A stretch of 64,000 nucleotides of DNA from Palsa-459 sp035937595 (lineage in GTDB: Bacteria; Actinomycetota; Acidimicrobiia; Acidimicrobiales; RAAP-2): contig DASZHS010000002.1 of assembly GCA_035937595.1 (NCBI GenBank), positions 1 to 64,000 of the forward strand, in the 5' to 3' direction. Position numbers and translations under genes: made by a program. Of this stretch, positions 9,692 through 18,344 are shown piece by piece. Positions within the stretch are counted from its first letter, which is position 1, and each line of letters begins with the position of its first letter. The notes beneath the pieces are model-generated. The model ran no database searches. It had not been told where the DNA came from and saw only the letters and a program-made list of their open reading frames with translations.

Positions 9692-10380
9692 GGCATCTCG
9701 CTCTTCAGCACTCGGTCATGGACGGTCCAGTGCCGGTCCATCCGCGCCGCGACCGTCCGATCGTGTGTCGCGATGAGCAGTCCGCTCCCGAGCGACGAGG
9801 CGACCTCGAGGAGGAGGTCGACGACGCGCGCAGCGGTCACGTGGTCCGACTGGCCCGTCGGCTCGTCCGCGACGATCAGCTTCGGCCGCCCGACGAGCGC
9901 TCGCGCCACGCCGCCTCGCTGCACCTGCCCGCCGGAAAGCTCCTCGGGCAGCCGCTCGACCACCTCGAGCAGCCCGACCCTCTCGAGCATGGCGACGGCT
10001 TCGTCCCTCGCCTGCGCCTCACGGACGCCGGAGAGCAGGAGTGGGAGCTCCACGTTCTCGAGGAGCGACAGCGGTGCCATCAGGCTCGGGCCCTGGAACG
10101 AGATCGAGACCTGGCTCGGCCGCAGCGACGAGGCGGGGCCGAGCGCCGGCCATGAGATGGCTCCTGTTGTCGGCGGTGTGATCCCCGCCACGAGGTGCAG
10201 GATCGTCGACTTGCCGCTGCCGGAGGGTCCGGCGATGCTGACGTGCTCTCCGCCGCGGAGCTCGAAGGTCGCGTCGTCGATCACCTTCGTCCGGATGCTC
10301 CCCGCGCCCAGCGCCATCGAGACCCGATCGGCGGCGACCAGCACGCGAGCCCCGACGTGACCCCCGGACACGTCAGGCAT
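9688..10380 (-). CDS. ABC transporter ATP-binding protein, MacB/LolD type
   Basis: A 230-residue ATPase with Walker A GPSGSGKST, a signature loop LSGGQVQRGGVARAL and Walker B LIVADEPTGQSD. The start at 10380 has GGAGG eight bases upstream and overlaps the stop of the preceding ATPase by eight bases; longer frames upstream are shadow sequence. It lies between a second ATPase and the permease, with overlapping stops and starts on both sides, so the three are surely co-translated. It would energise the permease at 7028-9691. Confidence 0.93.
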   Translation of the reverse strand: MPDVSGGHVGARVLVAADRVSMALGAGSIRTKVIDDATFELRGGEHVSIAGPSGSGKSTILHLVAGITPPTTGAISWPALGPASSLRPSQVSISFQGPSLMAPLSLLENVELPLLLSGVREAQARDEAVAMLERVGLLEVVERLPEELSGGQVQRGGVARALVGRPKLIVADEPTGQSDHVTAARVVDLLLEVASSLGSGLLIATHDRTVAARMDRHWTVHDRVLKSEMP

Positions 10381-11035
10381 CGGAAGTCCTCCCGTCGACC
10401 AGCTGCACCACGCGATGGGCTGCGGCCGCGACCTCGTCGCTGTGCGTGACGACGACGACCGCGCCCCCTCGGCTGGTGCGGGCGAGCAAGAGGTCGATGA
10501 GCGCTCGCTCGGCCTCGTGATCAACCTCGCCGGTGGGCTCGTCGGCGAGCAGCAGGGGTGGATTGTTCGCCAGCGCCACCGCAAGTGCCGCACGCGTCGC
10601 TTCCCCGCCGGACAGCGTCGACGGGAACGCATCGGTTCGGTGGCGCAGGCCCACCTCGTCGAGCAGCGTGGCGGGATCCGAGAGGGCTGCGCGCTTGCCG
10701 AATGCCTGCGCGATGCGCACGTTGCCGATCACGCTGAGGTGGTCGAGGAGGTTCGCAGACTGGAGGAGGACACCGATCAGCTCCCCACGCATCTCGTCAC
10801 GCTTCGTCTCGGGCCGCCTCGTGAGGCGCCGGCCCTCGACGGCCACCCAGCCGCCGTCTGGCTCGTCGAGCCCGGCGAGGCAGTTGAGCAGCGTGGACTT
10901 CCCACTCCCCGAGGGTCCGACGACGGCGACCATCTCGCCACCCTCGACGTGCAGGGAGACACCCCTGAGCGCGAAGGTCTCGTCGTCGCCCGAGTGGTAG
11001 AACCGGTACAGCTCACTCGCCTCGAGGATCGTCAC
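10373..11035 (-). CDS. ABC transporter ATP-binding protein, MacB/LolD type
   Basis: A 220-residue ATPase with Walker A GPSGSGKST, signature LSGGEATRAALAVAL, Walker B LLLADEPTGEVD and switch His in VVVTHSD. I chose GTG 11035 (VTILEASELYRFYHSG) because the alignment-like core starts there and GAGGAG lies nine bases upstream. A longer frame begins at 11116 with no family resemblance. It is the first ATPase of a leftward operon with a second ATPase and an FtsX-type permease. Two different ATPases for one permease polypeptide that carries two FtsX blocks suggests a heterodimeric motor. Confidence 0.9.
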   Translation of the reverse strand: MTILEASELYRFYHSGDDETFALRGVSLHVEGGEMVAVVGPSGSGKSTLLNCLAGLDEPDGGWVAVEGRRLTRRPETKRDEMRGELIGVLLQSANLLDHLSVIGNVRIAQAFGKRAALSDPATLLDEVGLRHRTDAFPSTLSGGEATRAALAVALANNPPLLLADEPTGEVDHEAERALIDLLLARTSRGGAVVVVTHSDEVAAAAHRVVQLVDGRTSDA

Positions 11036-11260
11036 CGCCAGCGTCTCCTCATCGCTGCACCCGAGGTCCGAGTCCGAGGCCCGAGTCCGAGGCGCTGGGT
11101 CTCCTTGCCCGTGCAACCGGTGGTCGGCGTACCGAGGGGGCGACCGACGCCGGCCCCCGCCGTGGAGGCGACACCCGAGGCGAGCGACGTTCCGAGGTCG
11201 ACTCGCCGGCGGGCCGGCACGACGGCAACGGCGACAGCGTCTTTAGGATCGAGGCTCATG
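11032..11260 (-). CDS. Possible small leader ORF coupled to the ABC operon
   Basis: A 75-codon frame starts at ATG 11260, seven bases after GGAG, and its TGA overlaps the GTG of the first ATPase as GTGA, the usual sign of translational coupling. The product begins MSLDPKDAVAVAVV and continues rich in Gly, Thr, Ser and Arg with one Cys. I know no family for it. It could be a substrate peptide, a leader peptide or a chance frame. The ribosome binding site and overlap argue for translation; the composition argues for caution. Confidence 0.3.
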
Positions 11261-11440
11261 ACGTTGCTCCGAGTGGACATCCGTTGCCGTTCCGCTTGGC
11301 TTGGTGCACATCTTGGTTGAGGCGTGCTGTGCAACGGCTGAGCAGTCCTGAGAACGCACTCAGCGCGACCCGGCGCCGATCCACAAGAGTGGGAGCATCG
11401 TGCGCGCGATGAGCTTGCCCGCGCGACCATCGCATAGAGA

Positions 11441-12130
11441 GTGTTCGAGGGTCGAGTGCGGATCCTGCTTGTAGAGGACGAGGTCGGGCTCGCGACGAGC
11501 TTGCAACGTGGCCTTCGGGCCGACGGCTACACGGTGGAGCTCGCCCAGGACGGGCTCAGCGGCCTGTCGATGGCTCGCCAGTGCTCGTTCGACGTGATCG
11601 TGCTGGACCTGCTGCTTCCCGGCATGAACGGCTTCGTGATCTGCCGCACGCTGAGGGAGGAGGGCTGCGTGATCCCGATCCTGATCCTCACCGCGAAGAG
11701 CGGCGAGTTCGACGAGGTCGAGGCGCTGGACACCGGCGCCGACGACTTCCTGACCAAACCCTTCTCCTACCCCGTCTTGCTGGCGAGGATCCGCGCCCTC
11801 CTGCGAAGGGACGTGCGCGTTCGACCTGTGGTCCTCGGTGCCGGCGACCTGCACCTCGACCCCGCCTCCCGTTCGTGCTGGCGCGGTGACGAGGCCATCC
11901 ATCTCACTCCGAGGGAGTTCGGCCTTCTTCACTACCTCATGTCCCACTGCGGCGAGGTCGTGACGAAGCAAGAGATCCTCGACCACGTCTGGGATCCCGA
12001 GTTCGAGGGCAACACCAACATCGTCGAGGTGTACGTCGGCTACCTCCGACGCAAGGTGGATCGCCCGTTCGGCGTGGAGACGATCTCCACCGTTCCGGGC
12101 GGCTACCGGATGGACCCCAACGATGACTGA
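11441..12130 (+). CDS. OmpR-family response regulator
   Basis: A 229-residue two-domain regulator. The receiver domain (about 6-120) has acidic residues in VEDE, the phosphoacceptor Asp at about 56 (VIVLDLLLPGMNG) and the conserved Lys in LTKPF. The winged-helix DNA-binding domain follows (LTPREFGLLHYLM, then YVGYLRRKVD and ISTVPGGYRM). GTG 11441 gives the longest product; GTG 11456 (VRILLVEDE) fits the family N-terminus equally well. It overlaps the sensor kinase gene by eight bases. It is divergent from the ABC operon, a common layout for sensing and exporting antimicrobial or envelope-stress compounds. Confidence 0.95.
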   Translation: MFEGRVRILLVEDEVGLATSLQRGLRADGYTVELAQDGLSGLSMARQCSFDVIVLDLLLPGMNGFVICRTLREEGCVIPILILTAKSGEFDEVEALDTGADDFLTKPFSYPVLLARIRALLRRDVRVRPVVLGAGDLHLDPASRSCWRGDEAIHLTPREFGLLHYLMSHCGEVVTKQEILDHVWDPEFEGNTNIVEVYVGYLRRKVDRPFGVETISTVPGGYRMDPNDD

Positions 12131-13574
12131 GAGCTCTGCCAGCGGCCCGCCGCGACCGCGGCGGCGGCGGTACCAGAGGCTTTGGCCCTGGTCGATTCGA
12201 ACGAAGGCAGTGGCGGCCGTCGTCGTCGTCGTCGGGCTCGCGCTCGGCATCGCGGGCGTCCTGCTGGTGTCGGGGCTCTACACCTCACAGGTCAGCGCCA
12301 TCGACAGGGCACTCCGCCTCGAGGCCGCATCGGTGGCCAGCTTCGCCAGGACCGGGACGCTGCCCCATCCCATCCGATCCTCCTCGAACGAGGCGGCCTT
12401 CATCCAGGTCGTGGACGCGCGCGGGCAGGTGGTCGCTTCCAGCCAGAGTCTGGCCGGTCAGGATCGCATCGAGACCTACGTCCCCCAGGTCGGGGCGCTC
12501 ACGATTCGGACGCTGTCGGACCTTCCGCTCGGCTCGGGAGGTCCCTTTCGTCTCGCCTCGCTCGTGGTGACCACCCCGACGGGTCCGTTGACGATCTACG
12601 TGGGAGAGAGCCTCTCGACGATCAACGGATCGGTTCACGACATTGTGGCGAGCCTGTTCGTCGTCGACCCGTTGCTCCTCCTCATCGTGGGTCTCACGGT
12701 CTGGTGGCTGGTCGGTCGTGCGCTGGCACCCGTCGAGGCGATTCGAGCCGAGGTCGCGGAGATCTCCTCGAGCGCACTCGACCGGAGGGTCGCCGAGCCC
12801 GTCGTCAAAGACGAGATCGGACGCCTCGCGGTCACCATGAACGACATGCTCGAGCGTCTCGATCGGTCCAGCCGTCGGCAGAGGACGTTCGTGGCCGACG
12901 CCTCGCACGAGCTGCGAAGTCCTCTGGCAGCGGCGCAGACCGAGCTCGAGGTGGGTCTTGCGCACCAGGACACTGCGGTCTGGCCCGAGGTTGCTCGGGA
13001 CGCGCTCGGCGACCTCGAGCGGGTCCGTCGCATCGTCGACGACCTCGTCGTGTTGGTCCAGTACGACGAGGGGCTGATTCCTGTTGCCAGCGCCGAGGTG
13101 GACCTCGACGACGTCGTGCTCGACGAGTGCCGGCGTCTCCGACGCACGACGTCGGTGATCGTCGACACGGCCAAGGTGTCCGGCGCCAGGGTCATCGGCG
13201 ACCGGGAGCGCCTCGGTCGTGCGGTGCGGAACCTCCTCGACAATGCGGTTCGACACGCCGACGGGAGGGTCGACGTCGAGCTGCGTCAGGAAGACGACGC
13301 CGTCGAGCTCCGCGTGTCCGACGACGGCCGCGGGATCGCCCCGGAGAACCGCGTCCGCATCTTCAACCGGTTCGAGAGGGTCGACAGTGCACGGGGAAGA
13401 GAGCTCGGCGGCAGTGGGCTTGGCCTCGCCATCGTCCAGGAGATTGCCGTCGCCCATGGTGGCACGGTCCAGGTCACGGGGGACACTCCTGGCGCGCACT
13501 TCCTCGTCCGGTTCCCGAGCCTGCCGGGCTGTCCAGCCGTGGCGCCGACGCAGGCACGGCGTCAACAGGGGTGA
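12123..13574 (+). CDS. Sensor histidine kinase with HAMP domain
   Basis: A 483-residue membrane kinase. Membrane segments lie at about 22-46 and 178-200 and flank an extracytoplasmic sensor of about 130 residues. A HAMP linker follows (RALAPVEAIRAEVAEIS), then HisKA with the phosphoacceptor His at about 262 (DASHELRSPL), and an HATPase_c domain with N box NLLDNAVRHA, G1 DDGRGIAPE and G2 GGSGLGLAIV. It pairs with the overlapping response regulator, and the pair probably regulates the divergent ABC exporter. The ligand is unknown. Confidence 0.95.
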   Translation: MTESSASGPPRPRRRRYQRLWPWSIRTKAVAAVVVVVGLALGIAGVLLVSGLYTSQVSAIDRALRLEAASVASFARTGTLPHPIRSSSNEAAFIQVVDARGQVVASSQSLAGQDRIETYVPQVGALTIRTLSDLPLGSGGPFRLASLVVTTPTGPLTIYVGESLSTINGSVHDIVASLFVVDPLLLLIVGLTVWWLVGRALAPVEAIRAEVAEISSSALDRRVAEPVVKDEIGRLAVTMNDMLERLDRSSRRQRTFVADASHELRSPLAAAQTELEVGLAHQDTAVWPEVARDALGDLERVRRIVDDLVVLVQYDEGLIPVASAEVDLDDVVLDECRRLRRTTSVIVDTAKVSGARVIGDRERLGRAVRNLLDNAVRHADGRVDVELRQEDDAVELRVSDDGRGIAPENRVRIFNRFERVDSARGRELGGSGLGLAIVQEIAVAHGGTVQVTGDTPGAHFLVRFPSLPGCPAVAPTQARRQQG

Positions 13575-13853
13575 CGCTGAGCTGTTGGTCCGGCATGACC
13601 GAGCTCCACTGGCGCCGCCGAGGTGTGCGCGGATCTCGTCGAGTAGGCCCGCGGACGGCGTCGCTCACCTCGGTGGCGGCGTCCTGGCGCTCGAGGCGTG
13701 TCCACGCCCGTCGAGTCGCCCGTCGAGGTTGCCACCGCGCTCCCGCGCCGTTGACCCTGCAGTTATCCGGCGCGCAATGCAAGGTAATCTCTCCCGCCAA
13801 ACACGGCGCAGAAGACCCCACGGTCGGCACGCCACAAGCGGAGAGATGGACAG

Positions 13854-14435
13854 TTGGCGCAGTCGACGACCAAGACACAGCAAGCCTCGGGTCGGTCCCC
13901 CAAGGAGCCCCGCAGGGAGATCGGATGGACCCCGTTCCTGATCGGCGGGGCGGTCGTCCTCGTGGTCGCACTCGTGCTGTCACTGACCGTGCGAGGCAGC
14001 TCCGCGCCGAACGGCTCCACCACGTCCACCACCGTCGCCCCCGGCACCCTGCTCTGGACGGGCGAGGTCACGCTCGGGGTGGCTCGGGACTACGGGCTGG
14101 AGCACCCGACGGCGACCGTCGACAACAGCTGCAACCACTGCACGATCGTGGAGGGCGTCTTCCAGTACGGCATGGCGATCAGCAACACGGGCGGTCTCCA
14201 GGTCTGGCCCGCCGGCGCCCCGACGTACCTGGACTGCGCCAACGCGCTCAGCCAGCGCTCGCTGCCGGCCGTCGCGCTCTACGATCCCCCCACCTACACC
14301 GGGAGCAGCGTGCTGCGGCCCGGTGCGTACCTGTGCGCCCTCGGCGACAACGGCAACGTGGTGTCGCTCCGCTACGACGGGCCGGTCCACCAAGGGAACG
14401 CGTTCAAGTTCTACGTGACCTCCTGGACGGCCTGA
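13854..14435 (+). CDS. Membrane-anchored extracytoplasmic protein of unknown function
   Basis: A 193-residue protein started by TTG at 13854, downstream of GGAGAG. Residues 1-24 are charged and cytoplasmic, residues about 25-45 form one membrane helix (WTPFLIGGAVVLVVALVLSL), and a Ser/Thr-rich linker leads to a compact external domain. That domain has paired cysteines (NSCNHC, LDCANA, YLCALGD), suggesting disulfides. I do not recognise the family. It follows the kinase after about 280 bases and may be independent of it. Confidence 0.7.
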   Translation: MAQSTTKTQQASGRSPKEPRREIGWTPFLIGGAVVLVVALVLSLTVRGSSAPNGSTTSTTVAPGTLLWTGEVTLGVARDYGLEHPTATVDNSCNHCTIVEGVFQYGMAISNTGGLQVWPAGAPTYLDCANALSQRSLPAVALYDPPTYTGSSVLRPGAYLCALGDNGNVVSLRYDGPVHQGNAFKFYVTSWTA

Positions 14436-14588
14436 CCGGGGCGTCGTCCGAACCGAACGGCACGCTCCGCGTGATGGGGCGCGTCACCACCTCGCACATT
14501 CTCGCCGCGACGCCCTCCGCGGCTCGACGCACGCCGCATCGAATGCGACCGGCGCCTCGATCTGCGTGGCTCGGCGCCTGAGCCGTCG

Positions 14589-15065
14589 CTACAGGCGCAC
14601 CTCGAGCTCCAGCTCGTCGTGGATCCCGATGCCGTGCGCTCCGATGTCCGGGATTGACGGCTTGAGTTCCCGAGCGCCGTCCACCGCGCCCCGGTGCACC
14701 GTGACGAGACGGAACCCGCGTCGCTGGTAGAAGCGCAGGGCGTCGAGGTTGTCGTTCGTCGTCACGAGCCACACGCGCGCGCACCCACGGTGCTTCGCGA
14801 TCTCACGGGCGGCGGCCACCAGCTGCGTGCCGACGCCCTCACGAGGGACCACGGCGTCGATCGTGACGACCTCCATCGCATCGTCGGCGACGTCATAGGT
14901 CAGCAGGCCGACCGGACGGCCCCGCGCTCCCAGGGCAACCAGGCCTGGCAGCACCGCGGCGTCGTGGGCGACGCCGCGGCTGATCACGGTCGTGGCGCCC
15001 CAGTGGCGGACAAGCAGCTCTTCGGCCCATGCCCTGTCGGTGGCCGCTGCCGCGCGCACGATCAC
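14589..15065 (-). CDS. GNAT-family N-acetyltransferase
   Basis: About 158 residues with a GNAT fold: an acetyl-CoA binding stretch around VPREGVGTQLVAAAREIA (the Q/R-x-x-G-x-G/A region) and a late NLDALRFYQRRGF motif. The substrate is unknown. GTG 15065 is preferred because CACAAT lies exactly six bases upstream, the -10 spacing seen for other leaderless genes in this window, and there is no ribosome binding site. Longer frames upstream overlap the divergent peptidase gene. Confidence 0.85.
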   Translation of the reverse strand: MIVRAAAATDRAWAEELLVRHWGATTVISRGVAHDAAVLPGLVALGARGRPVGLLTYDVADDAMEVVTIDAVVPREGVGTQLVAAAREIAKHRGCARVWLVTTNDNLDALRFYQRRGFRLVTVHRGAVDGARELKPSIPDIGAHGIGIHDELELEVRL

Positions 15066-15071
15066 GGCGCC

Positions 15072-15077
15072 ATTGTG
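15072..15077 (-). promoter_or_regulatory. -10 hexamer CACAAT of a leaderless promoter
   Basis: CACAAT on the minus strand lies six bases before GTG 15065, so transcription would begin at or next to the start codon. Confidence 0.45.
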
Positions 15078-15222
15078 TCTGCCGGAACGTGCTGCGGATG
15101 GCGACGCCGGCTCTGCCAGGCGCGCCGCGCGGCTCGAGGGCGCACTCGAGCCGAGCGGCGCGCCAAGATCGGGGCGACGGTGCAGCAGTGGCCGGCACGC
15201 GGCGCCGCCGAATGGAGGCGAG

Positions 15223-16218
15223 ATGACGAACGAGCCGTCGCAGTACTTCGACAGCAGCGGGCGCAACGACGTGCTCTCGGGCGGCGTGCGGATGATCCCC
15301 ATCACCACGACGTGCGGCGAGTTCCGGGTGTGGACCAAGCGGGTGGGCAACAGCCCGACGACCAAGGTCCTGCTCCTGCACGGCGGCCCCGGAGCGACCC
15401 ACGAGTACCTCGAGGCGTGCGACAGCTACCTGCCCGGAGCGGGGGTGGAGTACTACTACTACGACCAGCTGGGCTCGGCGTACTCGGACGATCCCGGCGA
15501 CCCGTCGCTGCTCGAGATCGATCGGTTCGTCGACGAGGTGGAGCAGGTTCGCGTCGCGCTCGATCTCGGTCCGGACAACTTCTACCTGCTCGGCCACTCG
15601 TGGGGCGGCCTCCTCGCGATCGAGTACGCCCTCGCGCACCAGCGGCAGCTCAAGGGCATCGTCATCTCCAACATGATGTCGAGCATCCCGTCGTACAACC
15701 GGTACGCCGACACGGTGCTCAAGCCCGCGATGGACCAGGGCGCGCTCGCGGAGATCGAGCGCCTCGAGGCGAGCGGGGAGACCGACGACCCTCGCTACGT
15801 CGAGCTGCTGCTCCGGCACCACTACGTCGAGCACGTGCTGCGGATCCCGTTCGAGGAGTGGCCGGAGCCGGTCCGGCGGTCCTTCGAGCACACCAATGGC
15901 GCCGTCTACGTCCCGATGCAGGGACCGAGCGAGCTCGGCGCGAGCGGCAAGCTGGCCGACTGGGACCGCACCGAGGAGCTCGGTGAGATCAACGTCCCCG
16001 CCCTCGTGATCGGCGCGCGCCACGACACGATGGATCCCGCCTTCCTCGCCGCGATGGCGGCGCGGCTGCCTCGCGGGACCTACGTGGAGTGTCCGAACGG
16101 CAGCCACCTGGCGATGTACGACGACCAAGCGGCGTACTTCGCGGGCCTCCTCGCGTTCCTCGCGGGGCCGCACGCCGCACCGTCGACGATCGACAGTCGA
16201 GCCACAACACCACGTTGA
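15223..16218 (+). CDS. pip: Proline iminopeptidase-family alpha/beta hydrolase
   Basis: A 331-residue peptidase of the S33 family, which removes N-terminal proline from peptides. Seen: oxyanion motif LLLHGGPGATHEYL, nucleophile Ser at about 126 in GHSWGG, Asp at about 268 (GARHDTMDP) and His at about 295 (PNGSHLAMYDD). The cap region includes the YYYYDQLGSAYSD stretch typical of this family. No signal peptide, so probably cytoplasmic. ATG 15223 follows GGAGG by four bases; the longer frame upstream overlaps the divergent acetyltransferase promoter and is not used. Confidence 0.92.
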   Translation: MTNEPSQYFDSSGRNDVLSGGVRMIPITTTCGEFRVWTKRVGNSPTTKVLLLHGGPGATHEYLEACDSYLPGAGVEYYYYDQLGSAYSDDPGDPSLLEIDRFVDEVEQVRVALDLGPDNFYLLGHSWGGLLAIEYALAHQRQLKGIVISNMMSSIPSYNRYADTVLKPAMDQGALAEIERLEASGETDDPRYVELLLRHHYVEHVLRIPFEEWPEPVRRSFEHTNGAVYVPMQGPSELGASGKLADWDRTEELGEINVPALVIGARHDTMDPAFLAAMAARLPRGTYVECPNGSHLAMYDDQAAYFAGLLAFLAGPHAAPSTIDSRATTPR

Positions 16219-16385
16219 CCTGCGCACCGCCGCTCGCTCGTCGCTGTCCGTCCTAGGCTGGCCGCACATGGCAACGTTCCCTTAGGTTCCTGATCCGGCA
16301 CACGTAGACCAGGTGGTGCCGCCTTAGGCGGCGCTCCAACCGCGTCCGGGCGCCCGCGCCCTGTCCGCGTCCCCATCGCGAGGCC

Positions 16386-16426
16386 CTCCTCGCTCGTTCG
16401 GTCCCACACCGTCCGAGCGAGAGGAG
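16386..16426 (+). promoter_or_regulatory. Hairpin that would bury the ribosome binding site of the tlyA-like gene
   Basis: CTCCTC (16386-16391) and GCTCG (16392-16396) can pair with GAGGAG (16421-16426) and CGAGC (16414-16418), with a small bulge and an inner CGG/CCG pair. GAGGAG is the ribosome binding site seven bases before GTG 16434, so the fold would hide it. This suggests translational control. Confidence 0.4.
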
Positions 16427-16433
16427 ACCCTCC

Positions 16434-17159
16434 GTGCCGAAGGCACCCCGTGCCGCGTTCGTCGCCCTGTCGACGCTGCTGCGACGCCGCTTCCCTGACC
16501 TCGAGGACCCGTCCGCGCTGATCCGGTTGGGCCTCGTCCTGGTCGACGACGCGCCCCGCTCCAACCCGTCGACGCTCGTGCGCGCCGACGCCGCCATCCG
16601 GGTCCTCCATCGACGACCGCTTCGCGGGACCCAGAAGCTGTCCGGTGGCCTGGCGCATCTCGGCGTCACGGTCGACGGCGCCGCGGCGCTCGACCTCGGT
16701 GCCTCCGCGGGTGGCTTCACCCAGGCGCTCCTGGACGCCGGCGCGCGCCGCGTCTACGCCGTCGACGTCGGCGTCGGCCAGCTCCGCGGGAGCCTCCGCA
16801 ACGACCCGAGGGTCCGGAACCTCGAGCGCACCAACCTCGCCATGCTCGACCGGGAGGCCATCGACGAGCCGGTGGACCTCGTCACCGTGGACCTCTCGTA
16901 CCTGCGCGTCGCCGATGCGTTGGCCCAGCTCCGCGGCGAGCTCTTCGCGACCGATGCCCGCCTGGTCGCCCTGATCAAGCCGACCTTCGAGCTCAAGTCC
17001 GGAACGCTCGCCGCAGGACCACACGAGGTGGCGTCGGCGCTCGCCGTCGCTCGGGAGGCCCTGGAGCCAACCGGTTGGCGCCACGTGCGCGACGTGCCGT
17101 CGACCGTCCGCGGCGCGCGGGGCGCGATCGAGGCGTTCCTGCTCGCAGAGCGTCGCTGA
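16434..17159 (+). CDS. tlyA: TlyA-like S4-FtsJ rRNA methyltransferase
   Basis: A 241-residue protein of the TlyA/hemolysin A family, which 2'-O-methylates rRNA using SAM. A short S4-like RNA-binding segment fills residues 1-58, then an FtsJ-type Rossmann domain with SAM loop LDLGASAGGFTQALLD (about 85-100), catalytic-type Lys 68 (RGTQKLSGGL), Asp in VTVDLSYL and Lys in ALIKPTFEL. The N-terminal S4 part is less arginine-rich than usual. GTG 16434 follows GAGGAG by seven bases; that site sits in a possible hairpin. It stands alone. Confidence 0.87.
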   Translation: MPKAPRAAFVALSTLLRRRFPDLEDPSALIRLGLVLVDDAPRSNPSTLVRADAAIRVLHRRPLRGTQKLSGGLAHLGVTVDGAAALDLGASAGGFTQALLDAGARRVYAVDVGVGQLRGSLRNDPRVRNLERTNLAMLDREAIDEPVDLVTVDLSYLRVADALAQLRGELFATDARLVALIKPTFELKSGTLAAGPHEVASALAVAREALEPTGWRHVRDVPSTVRGARGAIEAFLLAERR

Positions 17160-17261
17160 GCCGAGGTTCGATGGCGGACGGACCGCCCGTGGGGAAGGGC
17201 CCGCCGCCCTCGACCCGTCGGCGTCGCGGCGCCAACGTCACCGCTGCCCGGGGGCGTCGCG

Positions 17262-18128
17262 CTACGCGAGCGCGCCGCCATCCATGCGCTGGACGATGTT
17301 GCCGGCCGCGAGCTTGACCTGGTCACCCGCGAGGCGCAGCACGGACGACCGCAGACTCTGGTCGACGTTCGCCGCCGACTCGGCGAGGGCGAGCCCCGCG
17401 ACCAGCTCGCGGACGAAGGGCCCCCACGGCGGCTGTGGACCACGCCCCGTCGGGCCGCCGCCGTCGATCGTGACGCTCCACGAGACCCAGGTCGCGTCGG
17501 CGACGACCGGGGGCTTGAAGACGCCATTGGGCGGCGACTGGTACATGGCGAAGGCGATCGCCGTCGTGTCCTTCTGGCCGGTCAGATCCTCGGTCGTCAC
17601 CGGCTCGGTCCCCTCGACGACGATCCACTCGCTGAATGGAACGGCGCGAATCGACGTGTAGGCCCGAACGTCCTCGGTCGCGGTCGTCGTTGGCACGATG
17701 CCGTCGAGGTTGGCCTCCGCCGTGAGGCTGGCATCGGTGACCACGTCGACGAAGTCGTCGAGCACGAAGTCTCCGATGTCGACGTCGAACGCGTCGATGA
17801 GCAGCGCGGGGTACCCGGGACCGCTGCCACCCTCGATGTACCACGCCTTCGCCTGGATGTCCGAGGTGTCGGCGTGCACCTTGAGGTTGGGGTCGGTGGT
17901 GAAGAGCGGACCGTTGGCGCAGCCCACCACCGACCAGAACGCGAAGTGGCCGGTGTGCGTGCCGCTGAGATCGGTCCACGTCCCGTCCGGGAAGGCGTAG
18001 GCGGAGTACGGGTCGCCCACCCCGACGCCGGTGACGCCCGGGGTGGTGATGTCCACCGCTCCCGAACCGTTCTTGTGACGGAAGCCTCGCGACTCCCACA
18101 CGACGAAGTGCGTGTACACGGTAGGCAT
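17262..18128 (-). CDS. Hypothetical protein, 288 residues
   Basis: The frame starts at ATG 18128, six bases after a GGGGGG run. The product (MPTVYTHFVVWESRGFRHKN...) has no signal peptide or membrane segment, is acidic, and alternates beta-strand-like stretches such as AFWSVVG, DIGDFVLDDFVDVV and TWVSWSVTIDGGG. The last 60 residues form a helical tail. I do not recognise the family. It lies between the tlyA-like gene and mscR, on the same strand as mscR but separated by over 200 bases. Confidence 0.7.
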   Translation of the reverse strand: MPTVYTHFVVWESRGFRHKNGSGAVDITTPGVTGVGVGDPYSAYAFPDGTWTDLSGTHTGHFAFWSVVGCANGPLFTTDPNLKVHADTSDIQAKAWYIEGGSGPGYPALLIDAFDVDIGDFVLDDFVDVVTDASLTAEANLDGIVPTTTATEDVRAYTSIRAVPFSEWIVVEGTEPVTTEDLTGQKDTTAIAFAMYQSPPNGVFKPPVVADATWVSWSVTIDGGGPTGRGPQPPWGPFVRELVAGLALAESAANVDQSLRSSVLRLAGDQVKLAAGNIVQRMDGGALA

Positions 18129-18344
18129 GATGACCCCCCTGGTTCGGTCGAGCGACGTCGCTCGCGTGCAAGCCTCGGCTCGGTCGACGCGGCTGTCCAG
18201 AGAGGAGTGGACAAGTTGAGCGACATCTGTTGCGCGTGTGTGCGGTGTCGCCGGTGCGCCGGGCGACCCCGAACCGCTGACCCGATCGCCGGCGCACGAT
18301 CGGCGCCGTCGCGTCGGTGGGGCCGAACCTGCGGCCCCACCACG

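Noticed and set aside
11036..11116. Longer start for the first ABC ATPase
   Set aside because: The added 27 residues show no family resemblance, and the ribosome binding site supports GTG 11035.
16318..16333. GCCGCC-TTA-GGCGGC hairpin
   Set aside because: Short perfect stem without T run, between two same-direction genes; too weak to call.
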